A stretch of DNA of 64,000 bases from JAPPHA01 sp963664045 (GCA_963664045.2 CAXXGT010000014.1:775796-839795), one strand, 5' to 3'; shown: positions 44,354 through 54,470, counted from the stretch's first letter. The notes: generated from the letters alone by a model not told the origin. A program made the numbers and translations.

Positions 44354-46654
44354 TCAAAACGTGCTCGTCCAGCCCGAGAGCACCATCAGTTCCGGATCCT
44401 CATGCCTGCGGTGTCCAGGCTCGTGCGAGAGGACGGCTCCGAAATGAAGGTTTCCGCGTTTGAGCGGGTGTTGCCAATGCAGCTCCAGGTCCAGTTGCCT
44501 TCCGCTTGGCTCGAAGCCTAGGGCTAAGGCATCGCGAACCACTTCGCCGGACTTCGTCCGACCCACTGGCAGGTGAAGTTCCGCGTGACCGCTTTCGGTG
44601 CGCAGCGGCTGCGAGAAGGAGACACGGAACGCGCCCCCGTTACGGGTTGGCCGGCTGGCATGGAACGAGAACGCGCTCGTCGCAATATCCGAGACGCCAT
44701 CCAGAAGACCGTCACGCGCGTCGGCGTTCACAGTGCCGGCCTCCGCATTGAAGCCCAGCTGCCACGCGCCAAGCCGGGATTCGGCTTCTATGCCCGCAAA
44801 CGTCGTGCCCGCCGAGAGGTGCCCAAAGGCTCCATCCGCCACGGCACCGAGCAAGGACCGCGGTTCCTCCGTCCTGCCGAGCCTGAACCTGACCGGGGCA
44901 TCGGAAAACTGCCACACGAACGCCACGATCGAAGTGTCCGCCATGGCCGCCCGATTTCCCACGCCCTCCGAGGTCAGTGCGGTTGCGGACAGGGAAGCCG
45001 TGATTGGGAAGGTCAGGACGAGGCTCTGACCGGCAAGCCCGAAATGGCTCGCACGTGCCGCGGCAGAACCCGTGGAATCCGTGAGGCGCAAGGCCGGGGT
45101 GTCCCCGCCGGATCGCGGAATTCCGCTGAACAGGAGAATCGGCGTGGCGTCTTCCGGTGTCCGGTCCAGAGTCGGGATCGTCCTGTTGAGGAATTCCCGG
45201 AGCCGCGCGGCCTGAGATGGTCCGGCTGCCAGCGTCGTGACGTTTCCGGCCGGGTGCCAGAACGGCGCGCCGAGCGAATCGAACGTGACCATCTCGCGCC
45301 CGGCCAGCGACATCGCGACCGAGTCACCGAAAGCCGTGCCGAGCTCGAGGCTCGTTTGCTGAAGCGTGGCGCCCGGACCGTTCACATGGCCGCTGACCAC
45401 AACGGTCTCCGCGCCCACGGGTGATGTGGCAGTGCCAAGGTCCATCAGGCCGCGCCCGTAAATCTCGGCGTCAGCATACGGACCGGACCGGTCCGCCGTT
45501 TTGAGCAGCCGCGCGAGGAGATCCGTGTTGGAGAGCTGCCCCCTGAAGTACTGCTTCATCAGCGCGAGGCCGCCGGTCACCATCGGCGCTGCAACCGATG
45601 TGCCCCGGATGCTTGGATGCACTCCACGGATTAGTCTATCCTGGAAGGGTCCAAAATAGGCAACCCGAACGACTTCTCCCGGAGCAGCGAGGCAATTTTC
45701 GGCCGCAATTCCGCAACGGTTCGAGAAGTCGGTGATCTCGCCGTCCTCGCCGATGGCCACGACGCTGACCGTGTGCCCCCGGAGCTCCGGCAGGCGCGCG
45801 GCGAGTCCGCCGTACAGGCCGGGAGACACTGCATCCACGACGCCGTCGACGCATTCGACGACCGGGGTGTCGCAAGGCGTTCCGTGCGCGTTGCCCGCTG
45901 CCCAGATCAAGACAACCTTTTCGTCGGAGTCGGCCTGGGCGAATGTGGCCGTTGCTGCCGAGAAACGTTCCCGGAGATCGGCTTCGCTGAAATTGTCGAT
46001 GACACCGGAGACACCGAGGCTCAGGTTCAGGAAATCGATGCTTCGGCCTTCATCGCTCCAGGACAGGACCTCGTTACCGATTCGCGCAATACTCTCGGAC
46101 GTGGCCTGAAGCCTGTTTAGCGTGATCGGATTGTAGAGTTCGGGCGCATCTCCGAGAGGTATTGCGAACACGACAAGATCGGCACCCCAGGCCACGCCCG
46201 GCGAATCGAAAGACCAGTCCGGATTGTCCTCCCCGGCGATGACACTTGCTACCGCCGTGCCGTGGGAAAATTCGCTACCGTCCTCGTCACTGGCACCCGC
46301 CAAGAAAAGTTCGATGATGTTCTTGTTGCGGAAGGCCGGGTGAGCGGTGTCGATACCGGTGTCCAGAACGCCAACGAGAACCCCTTGTCCGGGTGGGGTA
46401 TCGGGACCAAACTCCAGTTCCAGATGCGCGTAGGCTTTCGGAGCGCCGATCGCTTCGAGGCCCCACTGCAGTTGAATGGCGGGATCTTCCGCGTAAGCCG
46501 TGGCTTTTACGTCGGCAAGTTGCCGGAATTCCTCGCCTTCAACGCAGCCGTCCTCGAAGGTGGCGATGCACGACGGGAGGGAAGAGGAAGAGCACGCGGA
46601 CAGCCCAATGGCGATCAGGGCAATCGGGACGAAAAAGCGGGGAAGTGACATCAT
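44354..46654 (-). CDS. subtilisin-like (S8) protease with C-terminal barrel, lipoprotein signal
   Basis: 766 residues from ATG 46654. Signal with lipobox-like LSAC (Cys21). Subtilase domain with Asp98 in GVLVGVLDTGID, His131 in EFSHGTAVASVIAG and the Ser in RGTSVAAPMVTGGLALM (near residue 350). After ~400 comes a beta-rich region like S8 autotransporter barrels, ending in Phe (LSGWTSTF), typical of outer-membrane barrels. It probably cleaves proteins at the cell surface. Longer upstream frame overlaps the tnpB fragment and is not used. Confidence 0.85.
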   Translation of the reverse strand: MMSLPRFFVPIALIAIGLSACSSSSLPSCIATFEDGCVEGEEFRQLADVKATAYAEDPAIQLQWGLEAIGAPKAYAHLELEFGPDTPPGQGVLVGVLDTGIDTAHPAFRNKNIIELFLAGASDEDGSEFSHGTAVASVIAGEDNPDWSFDSPGVAWGADLVVFAIPLGDAPELYNPITLNRLQATSESIARIGNEVLSWSDEGRSIDFLNLSLGVSGVIDNFSEADLRERFSAATATFAQADSDEKVVLIWAAGNAHGTPCDTPVVECVDGVVDAVSPGLYGGLAARLPELRGHTVSVVAIGEDGEITDFSNRCGIAAENCLAAPGEVVRVAYFGPFQDRLIRGVHPSIRGTSVAAPMVTGGLALMKQYFRGQLSNTDLLARLLKTADRSGPYADAEIYGRGLMDLGTATSPVGAETVVVSGHVNGPGATLQQTSLELGTAFGDSVAMSLAGREMVTFDSLGAPFWHPAGNVTTLAAGPSQAARLREFLNRTIPTLDRTPEDATPILLFSGIPRSGGDTPALRLTDSTGSAAARASHFGLAGQSLVLTFPITASLSATALTSEGVGNRAAMADTSIVAFVWQFSDAPVRFRLGRTEEPRSLLGAVADGAFGHLSAGTTFAGIEAESRLGAWQLGFNAEAGTVNADARDGLLDGVSDIATSAFSFHASRPTRNGGAFRVSFSQPLRTESGHAELHLPVGRTKSGEVVRDALALGFEPSGRQLDLELHWQHPLKRGNLHFGAVLSHEPGHRRHEDPELMVLSGWTSTF

Positions 46655-46739
46655 GTGTCTATCCAACCTCAGTCTTGAAAAGCGGCAGTAAGGCTTGGCA
46701 TTTCGGCCATTGTTTCCGAGTGGGCCGGCATCGTCGCCA

Positions 46740-47125
46740 GGAGGCACAGTCGATGAACCGGGCAGGAACGTTGCCCGGAAGCGCGGGTTGAACCGCGCAA
46801 TCCTGAACGTCGGTTGGCAGCGGATACAGACCATGCTTGCCGACAAGGCGGCGCGGTTCGTGAAGGTCGACCCGTCGTATACTTCCCTGTCCTGCGCGTC
46901 CTGCGGGACCGTGGACGGACGGAGCCGCGAAAGCCAAGCTGTCTTCGTCTGCACTGCGTCCGGGTGCAGTGGCAATGCCGACCGCAACGCAGCGGTCGAC
47001 ATTCTCAACCGGGGGAACACTCCGGGCGTGGAGCCGAGTCGTCAGGCAGGTGAAGCGCGAACTGTCCAAGTGGCTTGGTCCTCCTGGATATCCTCGCCTT
47101 TCAAGGCGGGGACGATGACAAGTCG
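46740..47125 (+). pseudogene. TnpB C-terminal fragment with right-end hairpin
   Basis: Near-identical to the last third of the TnpB at 13.2 kb: GTVDEPGRNVARKRGLNRAI, FVKVDPSYTSLSCASCGT, then a damaged zinc finger (CTASGCSGNADRN instead of CTACGHRDNADRN). The stop is missed, and the frame runs through the right-end sequence TCGCC-TTTCA-AGGCG. It preserves the omega-RNA end but not the nuclease. Confidence 0.85.
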
Positions 47126-47737
47126 CCAAACTAAAGATCGACAGCCTGCCTGATCTAGGAGAGTACGGCCGAAAAATGGGAAGATATCAATAGTACTCTT
47201 GCTCAGCGAGGGGCGTTTGCGCTGGCAGCCCCAATGACCCGAGAAATCAATAAGGAACTGGCGATATGAATGTCAAATTCTCATTATAATGCCCAACTGA
47301 ATTGTTCGCGTCTTGTCTTCCGCAACATCTCAACCAGCTTGGTGCTGAAACCCGAAATCACCACATTTCGGCAGGGGTCCGCGTCCAAGAGTGGCTCTCT
47401 CGTGTTGTTCAGCCCGGGATGCACGGGTATAATTTCCGTCATTCGCACTGTGGTGTACATCAGGGAACCACCAAGATTCGCAGGGTCAAGCAGCTGAATT
47501 CGCCACTTCGGGCCTCGGGGCTGAGAGGAATGTTGAGGTATGAGGTATCGTGCACTTCGGCTCGCTGGACCGGGTGTTTCCACAGAAACCGGCGATCCCG
47601 TACTGGATCTCATTCTGATGCGCATCGCGAATAAACGGGATCGACGGACGTCCTGTAATGGAATGAACGGCCCGCTGTCCGTTCGCGGAGTGCGGCGGAT
47701 TTGATGCAGCGCCAGAGGCCAGGATACGGAGGCTCAC
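47126..47737. other. no supported gene
   Basis: About 610 bases upstream of the DUF1302 gene. Minus frames are open but unrecognised. The promoter of the DUF1302 operon should be in its right part; GGAGG lies at 47728-47732. Confidence 0.4.
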
Positions 47738-49666
47738 ATGAGGAACGCACCTAGACGAGACACTGCCGGTCGTCCTTGCTTGAGAACGAGCGGCAAGAGG
47801 AAGACCTGCTGTCAAGGCCGGGGAGTTTTCTCGCAATGCACCGCTTGTTCGCTTGGGTTGACGCTGGGCGCCGTTGCTGTTGCGGGAATCTTGCAGGTGC
47901 TGCCGGCGTCGGCGATCGAGTTCGATGAAGGGGAATTGTGGGGCAGCCTGGATACCACGCTCTCGCACGGCCTGACGTTCCGAGTCCAAAAGCGTGATGA
48001 AGACCTGGCCGACAATACCAATAGCAATGACGGGAATCTCAACTACAAGCGCGGCCTTGTCAGCAACACTTCCAAGTTCACCATCGACCTCGACCTCAAC
48101 ACCAGCACATTCGGTGCCTTCCTGAGGACGACCGGCTTCCTCGATTTCGAGAACCAGAACGGAGCCCGGGAACGCACTCCCTTGAGCGATGCAGCCAAGA
48201 AAGCAGTGGGCAGGAATGTTGAACTGCTCGATGCCTATGTGACAACGGGGTTCGACATAGGCGACACGGCCGTCGACCTACGGCTCGGAAGACATGTGCT
48301 CAACTGGGGAGAGAGCACCTTTGTCCCGAACGGGATCAACGCCATCAACCATTTCGACGTGAGCAAGTTGAGGTTGCCGGGTTCGGAGCTCCGTGAAGCG
48401 CTTCTACCGGTATCCATGGTGTCGGCGTCAGTATCTCCAACTGCCAACTTGACGGTGGAAGGGTTTTACCAATTGGAATGGGAAAACACTGAAATTGATG
48501 CGGTCGGAAGTTATTTCTCGAGCACCGACTATGCCGGTCCCGGCGCGAGAAAAGCGGTCATCACTCAAGTCACGGATGGGTTACAACAGGCGGGCGCTTG
48601 TCCAAGAGGCGCTGATCGGGGTTGCGGATTGTCGCCGACAACTTTCGACCCGGACTTCGCTTCCGTGCTTCGTGGACCTGACCTGACGCCCCCCGATTCC
48701 GGTCAGTGGGGTCTCGCAATGCGTTTCCTGGCCGAAGACCTTAACCTGACAGAGTTCGGTTTCTACTTCATGAACTATCATAGCCGTCTCCCGGTGATAA
48801 GTGCGAGGCAAGGCCCGAGAGATGATCTCGTTGCAGCGCTAGCCGCCGCTGGTACGGCCCCCCCAACGCTTGCGTCTGCTGTTGCCATCAACCGCTATGC
48901 GAAGTCCGCAAGGTACTCCCTTGAGTATCCTGCGGACATTCAACTCTTTGGAGCGAGCTTCAACACCGTATTGGGCGCCTCCGGCTGGGCTCTTCAGGGC
49001 GAGTACTCACTTCGTAAGGACGCACCGTTGCAAGTGGCTGAACGTCTGGTGATTGCGGACGGTCTCGCTCCGATTGTGAGAGCCCTGACTCTCTCTGCAA
49101 CCAGCCCATCGAACCTTCCTGCTTTCCTTGGCACATACAGCCCAAAGCAGGTTCAGGGTCACATCGAGCGCGACGTGAGCCAGTTCCAGGTCACTGCAAC
49201 CAAGGTGTTCGGACCGACTCTGAATGCCGATGCCCTTGTTTTCGTGGCAGAAGCAGCGATGATGCGTGTCCACAACATGCCGAACGCTCCCATTGAAAGT
49301 CCGGCCGGCGGCGTCCTTCCGAGTCTGCCCCCGATTCCAAACGATCCCACGTCCATCTTGAGGCGCGAAGAGGCCGATGCGGACGCCGCGTCGTGGGGAT
49401 ACCGGATCGCGGCACGTCTCGACTACAACAACGCGATCGGATCAATCAATCTCTATCCGTACACGCAGTTCCTGCACGACGTCAGCGGCAACAGCCCCTC
49501 GCCGAGCGGACCTTTCATCGAGGGACGGACCGGACTCACTCTCGGCTTGCGGGCAGACTACCTGAGCAGCTGGCAGGCCGATCTCAGCTACACGCGGTAC
49601 GACGGCGATGGTTACGCGCTGAGCGACCGCGATTTCATCTCCGCATCCCTTAAGTACTCGTTCTGA
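47738..49666 (+). CDS. DUF1302 outer-membrane protein
   Basis: 642 residues from ATG 47738 (GGAGG six bases upstream). Signal region CSLGLTLGAVAVAGILQVLP before ASAIEF. The DUF1302 pattern is clear: FDEGELWGSLDTTLSHGLTF, GRHVLNWGESTFVPNGINAI and a C-terminal strand ISASLKYSF. These proteins are outer-membrane channels or lipid-handling partners of RND-type systems and occur with DUF1329 proteins. The DUF1329 gene follows 23 bases later, so the pair is co-transcribed; the usual RND gene is not in the window. Confidence 0.9.
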   Translation: MRNAPRRDTAGRPCLRTSGKRKTCCQGRGVFSQCTACSLGLTLGAVAVAGILQVLPASAIEFDEGELWGSLDTTLSHGLTFRVQKRDEDLADNTNSNDGNLNYKRGLVSNTSKFTIDLDLNTSTFGAFLRTTGFLDFENQNGARERTPLSDAAKKAVGRNVELLDAYVTTGFDIGDTAVDLRLGRHVLNWGESTFVPNGINAINHFDVSKLRLPGSELREALLPVSMVSASVSPTANLTVEGFYQLEWENTEIDAVGSYFSSTDYAGPGARKAVITQVTDGLQQAGACPRGADRGCGLSPTTFDPDFASVLRGPDLTPPDSGQWGLAMRFLAEDLNLTEFGFYFMNYHSRLPVISARQGPRDDLVAALAAAGTAPPTLASAVAINRYAKSARYSLEYPADIQLFGASFNTVLGASGWALQGEYSLRKDAPLQVAERLVIADGLAPIVRALTLSATSPSNLPAFLGTYSPKQVQGHIERDVSQFQVTATKVFGPTLNADALVFVAEAAMMRVHNMPNAPIESPAGGVLPSLPPIPNDPTSILRREEADADAASWGYRIAARLDYNNAIGSINLYPYTQFLHDVSGNSPSPSGPFIEGRTGLTLGLRADYLSSWQADLSYTRYDGDGYALSDRDFISASLKYSF

Positions 49667-49689
49667 GGTCCCACGAGGTCATGACCGTC

Positions 49690-51060
49690 ATGAAAACCAA
49701 GAAAAAGACTGTAAAACACTTCTGTGCTGCACTTGTCCTCGGGTGCGTTTTTACCACTCCCGCAGTGGCCGAAATCTCTTCCAGCGAGATCGCGCGACTG
49801 GGACGAGACCTGACGCCGCTCGGTGGCGAGCGGGCCGGGAACGCCGCGGGTACCATTCCGGCATGGAACGGCGGCATCACGAGGCCGCCGTCAGGATATT
49901 CCGTCGGCGAACACCACCGCGATCCTTTCGCCCGGGACGAGCCGCTCTTCGTCATCAACGCCGGCAACCTCGACAGGTATCGCGACCGGCTCACGGTGGG
50001 GCACCAGCGCATGCTGAGAGCCTATCCGAGCTTCAACATGCCGGTCTATCCGACCCGGCGCAGCGCGTCGGTCCCGAAACGGATCTACGATGCCACGAGG
50101 CGCGTCGCCGCCACCGCAAGGCTGGTGGACGGCGGCAACGGGGTGGCAAACTCGGTGATCGGGATCCCGTTCCCGGTCCCGAAGAACGGCCTCGAGGTGA
50201 TCTGGAACCACCTGCTCCGTTATCGGGGCGAGTCGGTTTCCTGCGTCATCGGACAGGCCGCGGTCACCCGCGGGGGCAGGTATACCCTCGTGAAGCAGAG
50301 CATCGAATCCGAACTCCGCTACTCGCTGCCGAACATGACGGTCGGGAAGCTCGGGAACACCATGATCCTGTTCAAGCAGAAGACGCTCGCGCCGGCGCGG
50401 CTCGCCGGTGACATCGTCCTCGTGCATGAGACCATCAACCAGGTTCGCGAGCCGCGCAACGCATGGACATACAACCCTGGCCAACGCCGGGTGCGCCGCG
50501 CGCCGAACCTCGCCTACGACAACCCGGGGACCTCGTCCGACGGGCTGCGCACCGCCGATCAGCTGGACATGTTCAACGGGGCAGTGGACCGCTACGACTG
50601 GAAACTCGTCGGAAAGCGCGAGATGTACGTGCCGTACAACTCGTACAGGCTGCACAGCGACAGGCTCTCGTTTTCAGACATCCTGAGGCCGCTGCATGTC
50701 AACCCGGAGCACCTGCGGTACGAACTGCATCGGGTCTGGGTGGTGGAAGCGACGCTCAAGTCGGGTGCGAGGCATATCTACAAGCGGCGGACCTTCTACG
50801 TCGATGAAGACTCCTGGCAGATCCTGGTGGCCGACGTCTACGACAACCGCGAGCAGCTGTGGCGGGTATCGGAAGGCCATGTCATCAACTACTACGAAAA
50901 GCCCCTGATCTGGCCGACACTCGAAGTGCACACGGACCTTCAGGCGGGGCGGTACCTCGCCTTCGGGCTCGACAACGAGTTCCCGATGTGCACGTGGGAC
51001 CGGAGGCTGAAGTCCCGGGACTTCACGCCGGCAGCGCTCCGCCGCGAAGGGCGGCGATGA
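49690..51060 (+). CDS. DUF1329 periplasmic lipid-handling-like protein
   Basis: 456 residues from ATG 49690 (an ATG at 49681 is too close to GAGG). Signal peptide CAALVLGCVFTTPAVA. DUF1329 marks: LTPLGGERAGNAAGTIPAWN, GGITRPPSGY, RYDWKLVGKREMYVPYNSYR, and RRTFYVDEDSWQILVADVYD with a LolB-like fold expected. It pairs with DUF1302; the complex is implicated in export or uptake of lipid-like compounds in other bacteria. Intact. Confidence 0.92.
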   Translation: MKTKKKTVKHFCAALVLGCVFTTPAVAEISSSEIARLGRDLTPLGGERAGNAAGTIPAWNGGITRPPSGYSVGEHHRDPFARDEPLFVINAGNLDRYRDRLTVGHQRMLRAYPSFNMPVYPTRRSASVPKRIYDATRRVAATARLVDGGNGVANSVIGIPFPVPKNGLEVIWNHLLRYRGESVSCVIGQAAVTRGGRYTLVKQSIESELRYSLPNMTVGKLGNTMILFKQKTLAPARLAGDIVLVHETINQVREPRNAWTYNPGQRRVRRAPNLAYDNPGTSSDGLRTADQLDMFNGAVDRYDWKLVGKREMYVPYNSYRLHSDRLSFSDILRPLHVNPEHLRYELHRVWVVEATLKSGARHIYKRRTFYVDEDSWQILVADVYDNREQLWRVSEGHVINYYEKPLIWPTLEVHTDLQAGRYLAFGLDNEFPMCTWDRRLKSRDFTPAALRREGRR

Positions 51061-51118
51061 AGGGTCGTTTGCGGAAGGGGGCGGAATGACGGTATGATCG
51101 CGGTTGTAAACTTCTCAA
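51061..51118. other. short spacer downstream of the DUF1329 gene
   Basis: 58 bases with no clear terminator hairpin. Confidence 0.3.
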
Positions 51119-51350
51119 TTATGGGTCGCGATTATCAGCCATTTCTTCCACGCGGAGCGTCGGATCGCTTTCGACGAACAAGTGAACGTGGTCTGGCATG
51201 ATCTCCATTGCGCGGATCGTCATGCCCTTCTCGTCCGCATCCTCGGTTAGGATCTGCCTCAGCCGCACCTCGACCCCTAACCGGTCAATACCTTTCGGCC
51301 GTACTTCGGACACCGAACCGGGTGATACTCAAGCGCGAAGTCTGCCGCAG
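51119..51350 (-). pseudogene. IS200/IS605 TnpA (Y1) remnant
   Basis: HPVRCPKYGRKVLTG (the WCPKYRRKVL block of IS200 TnpA) then, past an in-frame stop and a frameshift, VRLRQILTEDADEKGMTIRA and MEIMPDHVHLFVESDPTLRV with the HUH motif HVH. The C-terminal half with the Tyr is missing. A different subfamily from the TnpA at 10.6 kb. Confidence 0.78.
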
Positions 51351-51543
51351 GATTCCAGGCGTATCTGCTCGCCATATGATCGGTATGCATCTGTCGGGTT
51401 ACATTACAACGAGGAGCGCGCATTCACCTGTCGCCTGAACGCGACAGTCCCCTGCGCAGATTCGATGGGCGTTGTTGGCGATGCAGGTCTGGAACTCGCA
51501 GATGTCATTGCGCACGGCGAAATTCAGACGCTATCGGGTGCAT

Positions 51544-51678
51544 TTACATCTTTTCCATGGATTCTTCTTCCATAACCATTTCTTCCATGGTCTCTTCCAT
51601 CTCTACTTCCTCTTCGACAATTTGCTCACTTGCGGCAAAGCCGAACAGAAGAACTAAGAGTGCAATTACTGCTTCCAT
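51544..51678 (-). CDS. 44-residue membrane-anchored Met/Glu-rich small protein
   Basis: ATG 51678 has AGGAG eight bases upstream (AAAGGAGAAGAAACAATG), an excellent ribosome binding site. Residues 1-17 (MEAVIALLVLLFGFAAS) are a signal or anchor; the rest is repeated acidic Met-Glu sequence (EEEVEMEETMEEMVMEEE, then SMEKM). No family recognised. The regular Met/Glu spacing (ME-E-M units) could bind metal ions. Good coding signals for such a short gene. Confidence 0.6.
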   Translation of the reverse strand: MEAVIALLVLLFGFAASEQIVEEEVEMEETMEEMVMEEESMEKM

Positions 51679-52028
51679 TGTTTCTTCTCCTTTCCTGATT
51701 GGGAATGGACGATGGATGCATCCCTACAGGGCATTCCGACCACTGTTGCAATTGCTCCAGCCGGTCGCGGCAGTTTGGTCATTAGGTCGACATTTTCTGG
51801 CAGTCAATGTGAATTTCACATGTGCATCGAGTGCAGCCTGACACTGATACTGACGAAGGCCAAGGCCCGGCGGTTCATACGTTGGCTGCCGTTCGGGACG
51901 GTCACGGAGGTAATAGGGGCAACTCCTCGGGAATTGGATCTGGCCTGAGGGGCTTTTTCCGGCACTCATTGAAGCGATGATCAACGCGAACGGTCGATAC
52001 TGCTGTCGCGCTTGTTCGGTCGTCAATG
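51679..52028. other. no gene seen
   Basis: 350 bases between the small protein and the IS66-like transposase, presumably including the small-protein promoter and the element end. No clear inverted repeats found. Confidence 0.4.
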
Positions 52029-53768
52029 TCAGGTTGTTGCGCGCTGCCTGATGAGGTCTGCAAGCCTCGGCACGTCGGGAGCACCGGCAACTCCGAGACG
52101 GTTCCTCAGGTAGTCCCAGAATGACAGGCCAAGCTTCTTGCAGGTCTTCTTCCCTCCGATATAGGCATCGCGTGCGGCCCGCCCGGCCTCGCTTCGGGTC
52201 CCGAACGAGATCTTGCGCCGGGTGACATGGTCCCGGATGTCGTTTTCAATCCCGTTTGTGTGGAGCGGTGTCTCCGGATGGTCGAGCACGCGCAACAGCT
52301 CGTCCCTGTTCGCCTTCAACCGTTCGAGCAACCGGTCGAGGCTGGCATAACCGGTACGCATGCCGAAGATCTGGTCGAACCGTGTCTCCATGACACGCTT
52401 GCGCCGCGGGGTGGGGCGTTTCCGGTAGCGGGCAAGGCTGCGGTAGAGCTTCCACATCCTGTCGAGCACCGGAGCGACCCGTTCATGCTGATACGGGGTG
52501 TTTCCGTCCAGCTTGCTGACATTGCGCTCTGCATGAATCCAGCACAGGGCATGGAGGTCGCCGACATCGAACTGTCCGGCATCGTCGCTCAGGATCACGG
52601 TTCCGGCAATGCGCCCGCCATCGCAGATCGTCCCCCAGAGCGCGCCCTCCGTGGCGACCTTCACCGGGTTCTTCATCCCGGCAATGCCGAGCGCTTCCAG
52701 ATGGGCCCGCCATTCATCGCCGTCACTGAAGCGCCGCTGCCCATGGGAGGCGAGACGCGCGATCACCGTCCCCGGAAGTTTCCGTTTCCCCATGTAGTCG
52801 AGTGCAGCGTCATTGACCGTGTAGGCTTCCTCACCCGCACAGAGATGTTCGAGGAAATCGAGGCGGCTTTTCGAGCCGCTCGACCGGAAATGGGCAAAGA
52901 GTTCGTTGCCGATCGCCGTGCAATAACCGTTCTCGGCCTTGTGGCGGGCACCGGTATCGTCGACGTTGAGCCACGAAGCGGTTTCCATGCCGGCCCTCAG
53001 CACCTGCTGCTGTTCCGCCACGATGCCCCCGGTGTCCGTGGTCAGGAACCGCCCCACCTGGCGCGCGGAGATGTCCAGGCCCACATCGTTCAGCATCGAC
53101 GTAATCCGCCCGATCGTCGACTGGCACTGGTAATACAGCATGATCACCAGAGCCTTGACGCCGGGACCGTACTGTTCGCGTCCCGTCGCCACCTCCGGCG
53201 GTAACGGCGCTACATGCCGGCTGCCGTCCGGGAACTCCCAGACCTCGCGTCTGTAGGTGACCTCCTCGGCATGGAACACGATGTCGCGGACCGTGTGGTC
53301 CTGGTAGCCCTTGTGCACCGCTCCCTCGGGCACGTCGTCGAGACCCACCTTCACCTCACGACGGTGCAGGTGCCGGTTCCGACGCCGCGGGCCGCGACCT
53401 TTCCTGCGGTCCTTGCCGGCCTTCCCCGACCCGCCGGACCCGGAAGAGCCCGATGCCGGATCGTCCGTATCATCGCCTTCCGACGACGCCATTCCGCTCG
53501 GTTTCATCCGGGGGCGCTTCGGAAGCTTCTTCAGCGCCCGGATCTCGTCGCGCAGGACCATGTTCTCCTCGCGGAGTTCGGTGAGTTGTTGCGCCTGTTC
53601 GGCCAGTTGCCGATCCCGGTGCTTGAGCTGCTCGTTCTGTTCTGCAAGTTGCTGATCTCGTTCAGCGAGCCGGTCGAGGGCCACGGTGAGCTGCTCCCGA
53701 AACGCGGCAATCCCCGCCCCTGACGCAGCACCGGCGCCTGTCCGAATGTCCGTCTGCGAATCATCCAT
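52029..53768 (-). CDS. IS66-like transposase (single-gene element)
   Basis: 579 residues from ATG 53768. N-terminal coiled coil of regular heptads (LAERDQQLAEQNEQLKHRDR), a basic linker, then the DDE domain: Asp in WLNVDDTGARHKA, Asp in VILSDDAGQFDVGDL and Glu in THTNGIENDIRDHV-like HTNGIENDIRDH, followed by KISFGTRSEAG as in IS66 TnpC. No tnpA/tnpB beside it. Intact. Element ends not identified. Confidence 0.82.
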   Translation of the reverse strand: MDDSQTDIRTGAGAASGAGIAAFREQLTVALDRLAERDQQLAEQNEQLKHRDRQLAEQAQQLTELREENMVLRDEIRALKKLPKRPRMKPSGMASSEGDDTDDPASGSSGSGGSGKAGKDRRKGRGPRRRNRHLHRREVKVGLDDVPEGAVHKGYQDHTVRDIVFHAEEVTYRREVWEFPDGSRHVAPLPPEVATGREQYGPGVKALVIMLYYQCQSTIGRITSMLNDVGLDISARQVGRFLTTDTGGIVAEQQQVLRAGMETASWLNVDDTGARHKAENGYCTAIGNELFAHFRSSGSKSRLDFLEHLCAGEEAYTVNDAALDYMGKRKLPGTVIARLASHGQRRFSDGDEWRAHLEALGIAGMKNPVKVATEGALWGTICDGGRIAGTVILSDDAGQFDVGDLHALCWIHAERNVSKLDGNTPYQHERVAPVLDRMWKLYRSLARYRKRPTPRRKRVMETRFDQIFGMRTGYASLDRLLERLKANRDELLRVLDHPETPLHTNGIENDIRDHVTRRKISFGTRSEAGRAARDAYIGGKKTCKKLGLSFWDYLRNRLGVAGAPDVPRLADLIRQRATT

Positions 53769-53914
53769 GCCCCTTGGAATCACAAGTCGATTCCGAAGGG
53801 AATCCCCTCATCGGGAAAAACAACCGGAAGTCACGGAATACCCTGTCAGGTCAACCCGAATTCCCGGAAAGATGCCCCTATTACTCACGGAGCTTCGCGA
53901 CAGGGCATACATTG

Positions 53915-54131
53915 TGACTGTTGGGTTGCAGGTTGATTCGGCGTGGAGAGGCCGGTTTGTCACGGATTGGATTGGCGTCTGATCGGGTGGAAATCGGAAT
54001 AGTCCGCAACATCTTTTCTCTTTCCCGGCAGCCTTTGTCGTAACGCTTCCTTTGCGGAATGTGGCGGATGCGGGTTTTCCTGGCGGCGTCACGGGCGCTG
54101 CCATCCGGCGTGACGGGATTGTCGACTTCCG
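53915..54131. repeat. ~215-bp dispersed repeat, copy 1
   Basis: Shares about 80% of bases by eye with 57160-57379. Conserved blocks include CCGGTTTGTCACGGATTGG, CGGAATAGTCCGCAAC and TTTTCTCTTTCCCGG. No gene is recognised in it; a minus reading (DGSARDAARKTRIRHIP) is partly conserved in copy 2. Confidence 0.75.
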
Positions 54132-54282
54132 GGATTGATTCACCTGAACGTGATGGTTGATGACGGCCATGGGGTGCGTTCTGCCTTCCGGCATCGCGGG
54201 TCGGGTCCCGCGCATGGTGTGCAGTATTTGAGAAGAGGCGGCCCGTGCGGATCAGCCCCCGCCGGGCCGGCAGGCGGTCGTA
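54132..54282. other. no gene seen
   Basis: Spacer between the repeat and the zinc-ribbon fragment. Confidence 0.3.
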
Positions 54283-54470
54283 CAACTGGATTGGAGTCTG
54301 TCGCTGTCCGGCGAGGACTACGTTACCACGCAAGCCTGGCGTGACGCAAAGCTTGATAGCTGCCCCGAGCACCCTGGCGGCGGCTGTGGTTTCGCCCGCC
54401 ATGGCACCTACCGGCGCAAGACCCGCTGGGGGGATGCCCACATTCCCCGCTGGTACTGTCCTGACGCTCA
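54283..54470 (+). pseudogene. Cys-rich zinc-ribbon-like fragment (DUF6431-like?)
   Basis: Reads EDYVTTQAWRDAKLDSCPEH, then GGGCGFARHGTYRRKT and IPRWYCPDAHMTW: paired Cys spacing typical of a zinc ribbon at the N-terminus of a transposase-like family that I recall as DUF6431. Only ~60 residues remain; the frame then meets the outer-membrane fragment. Confidence 0.45.

Noticed and set aside
52227..53204. 325-residue plus-strand ORF
   Set aside because: Antisense to the IS66-like transposase with intact catalytic residues.
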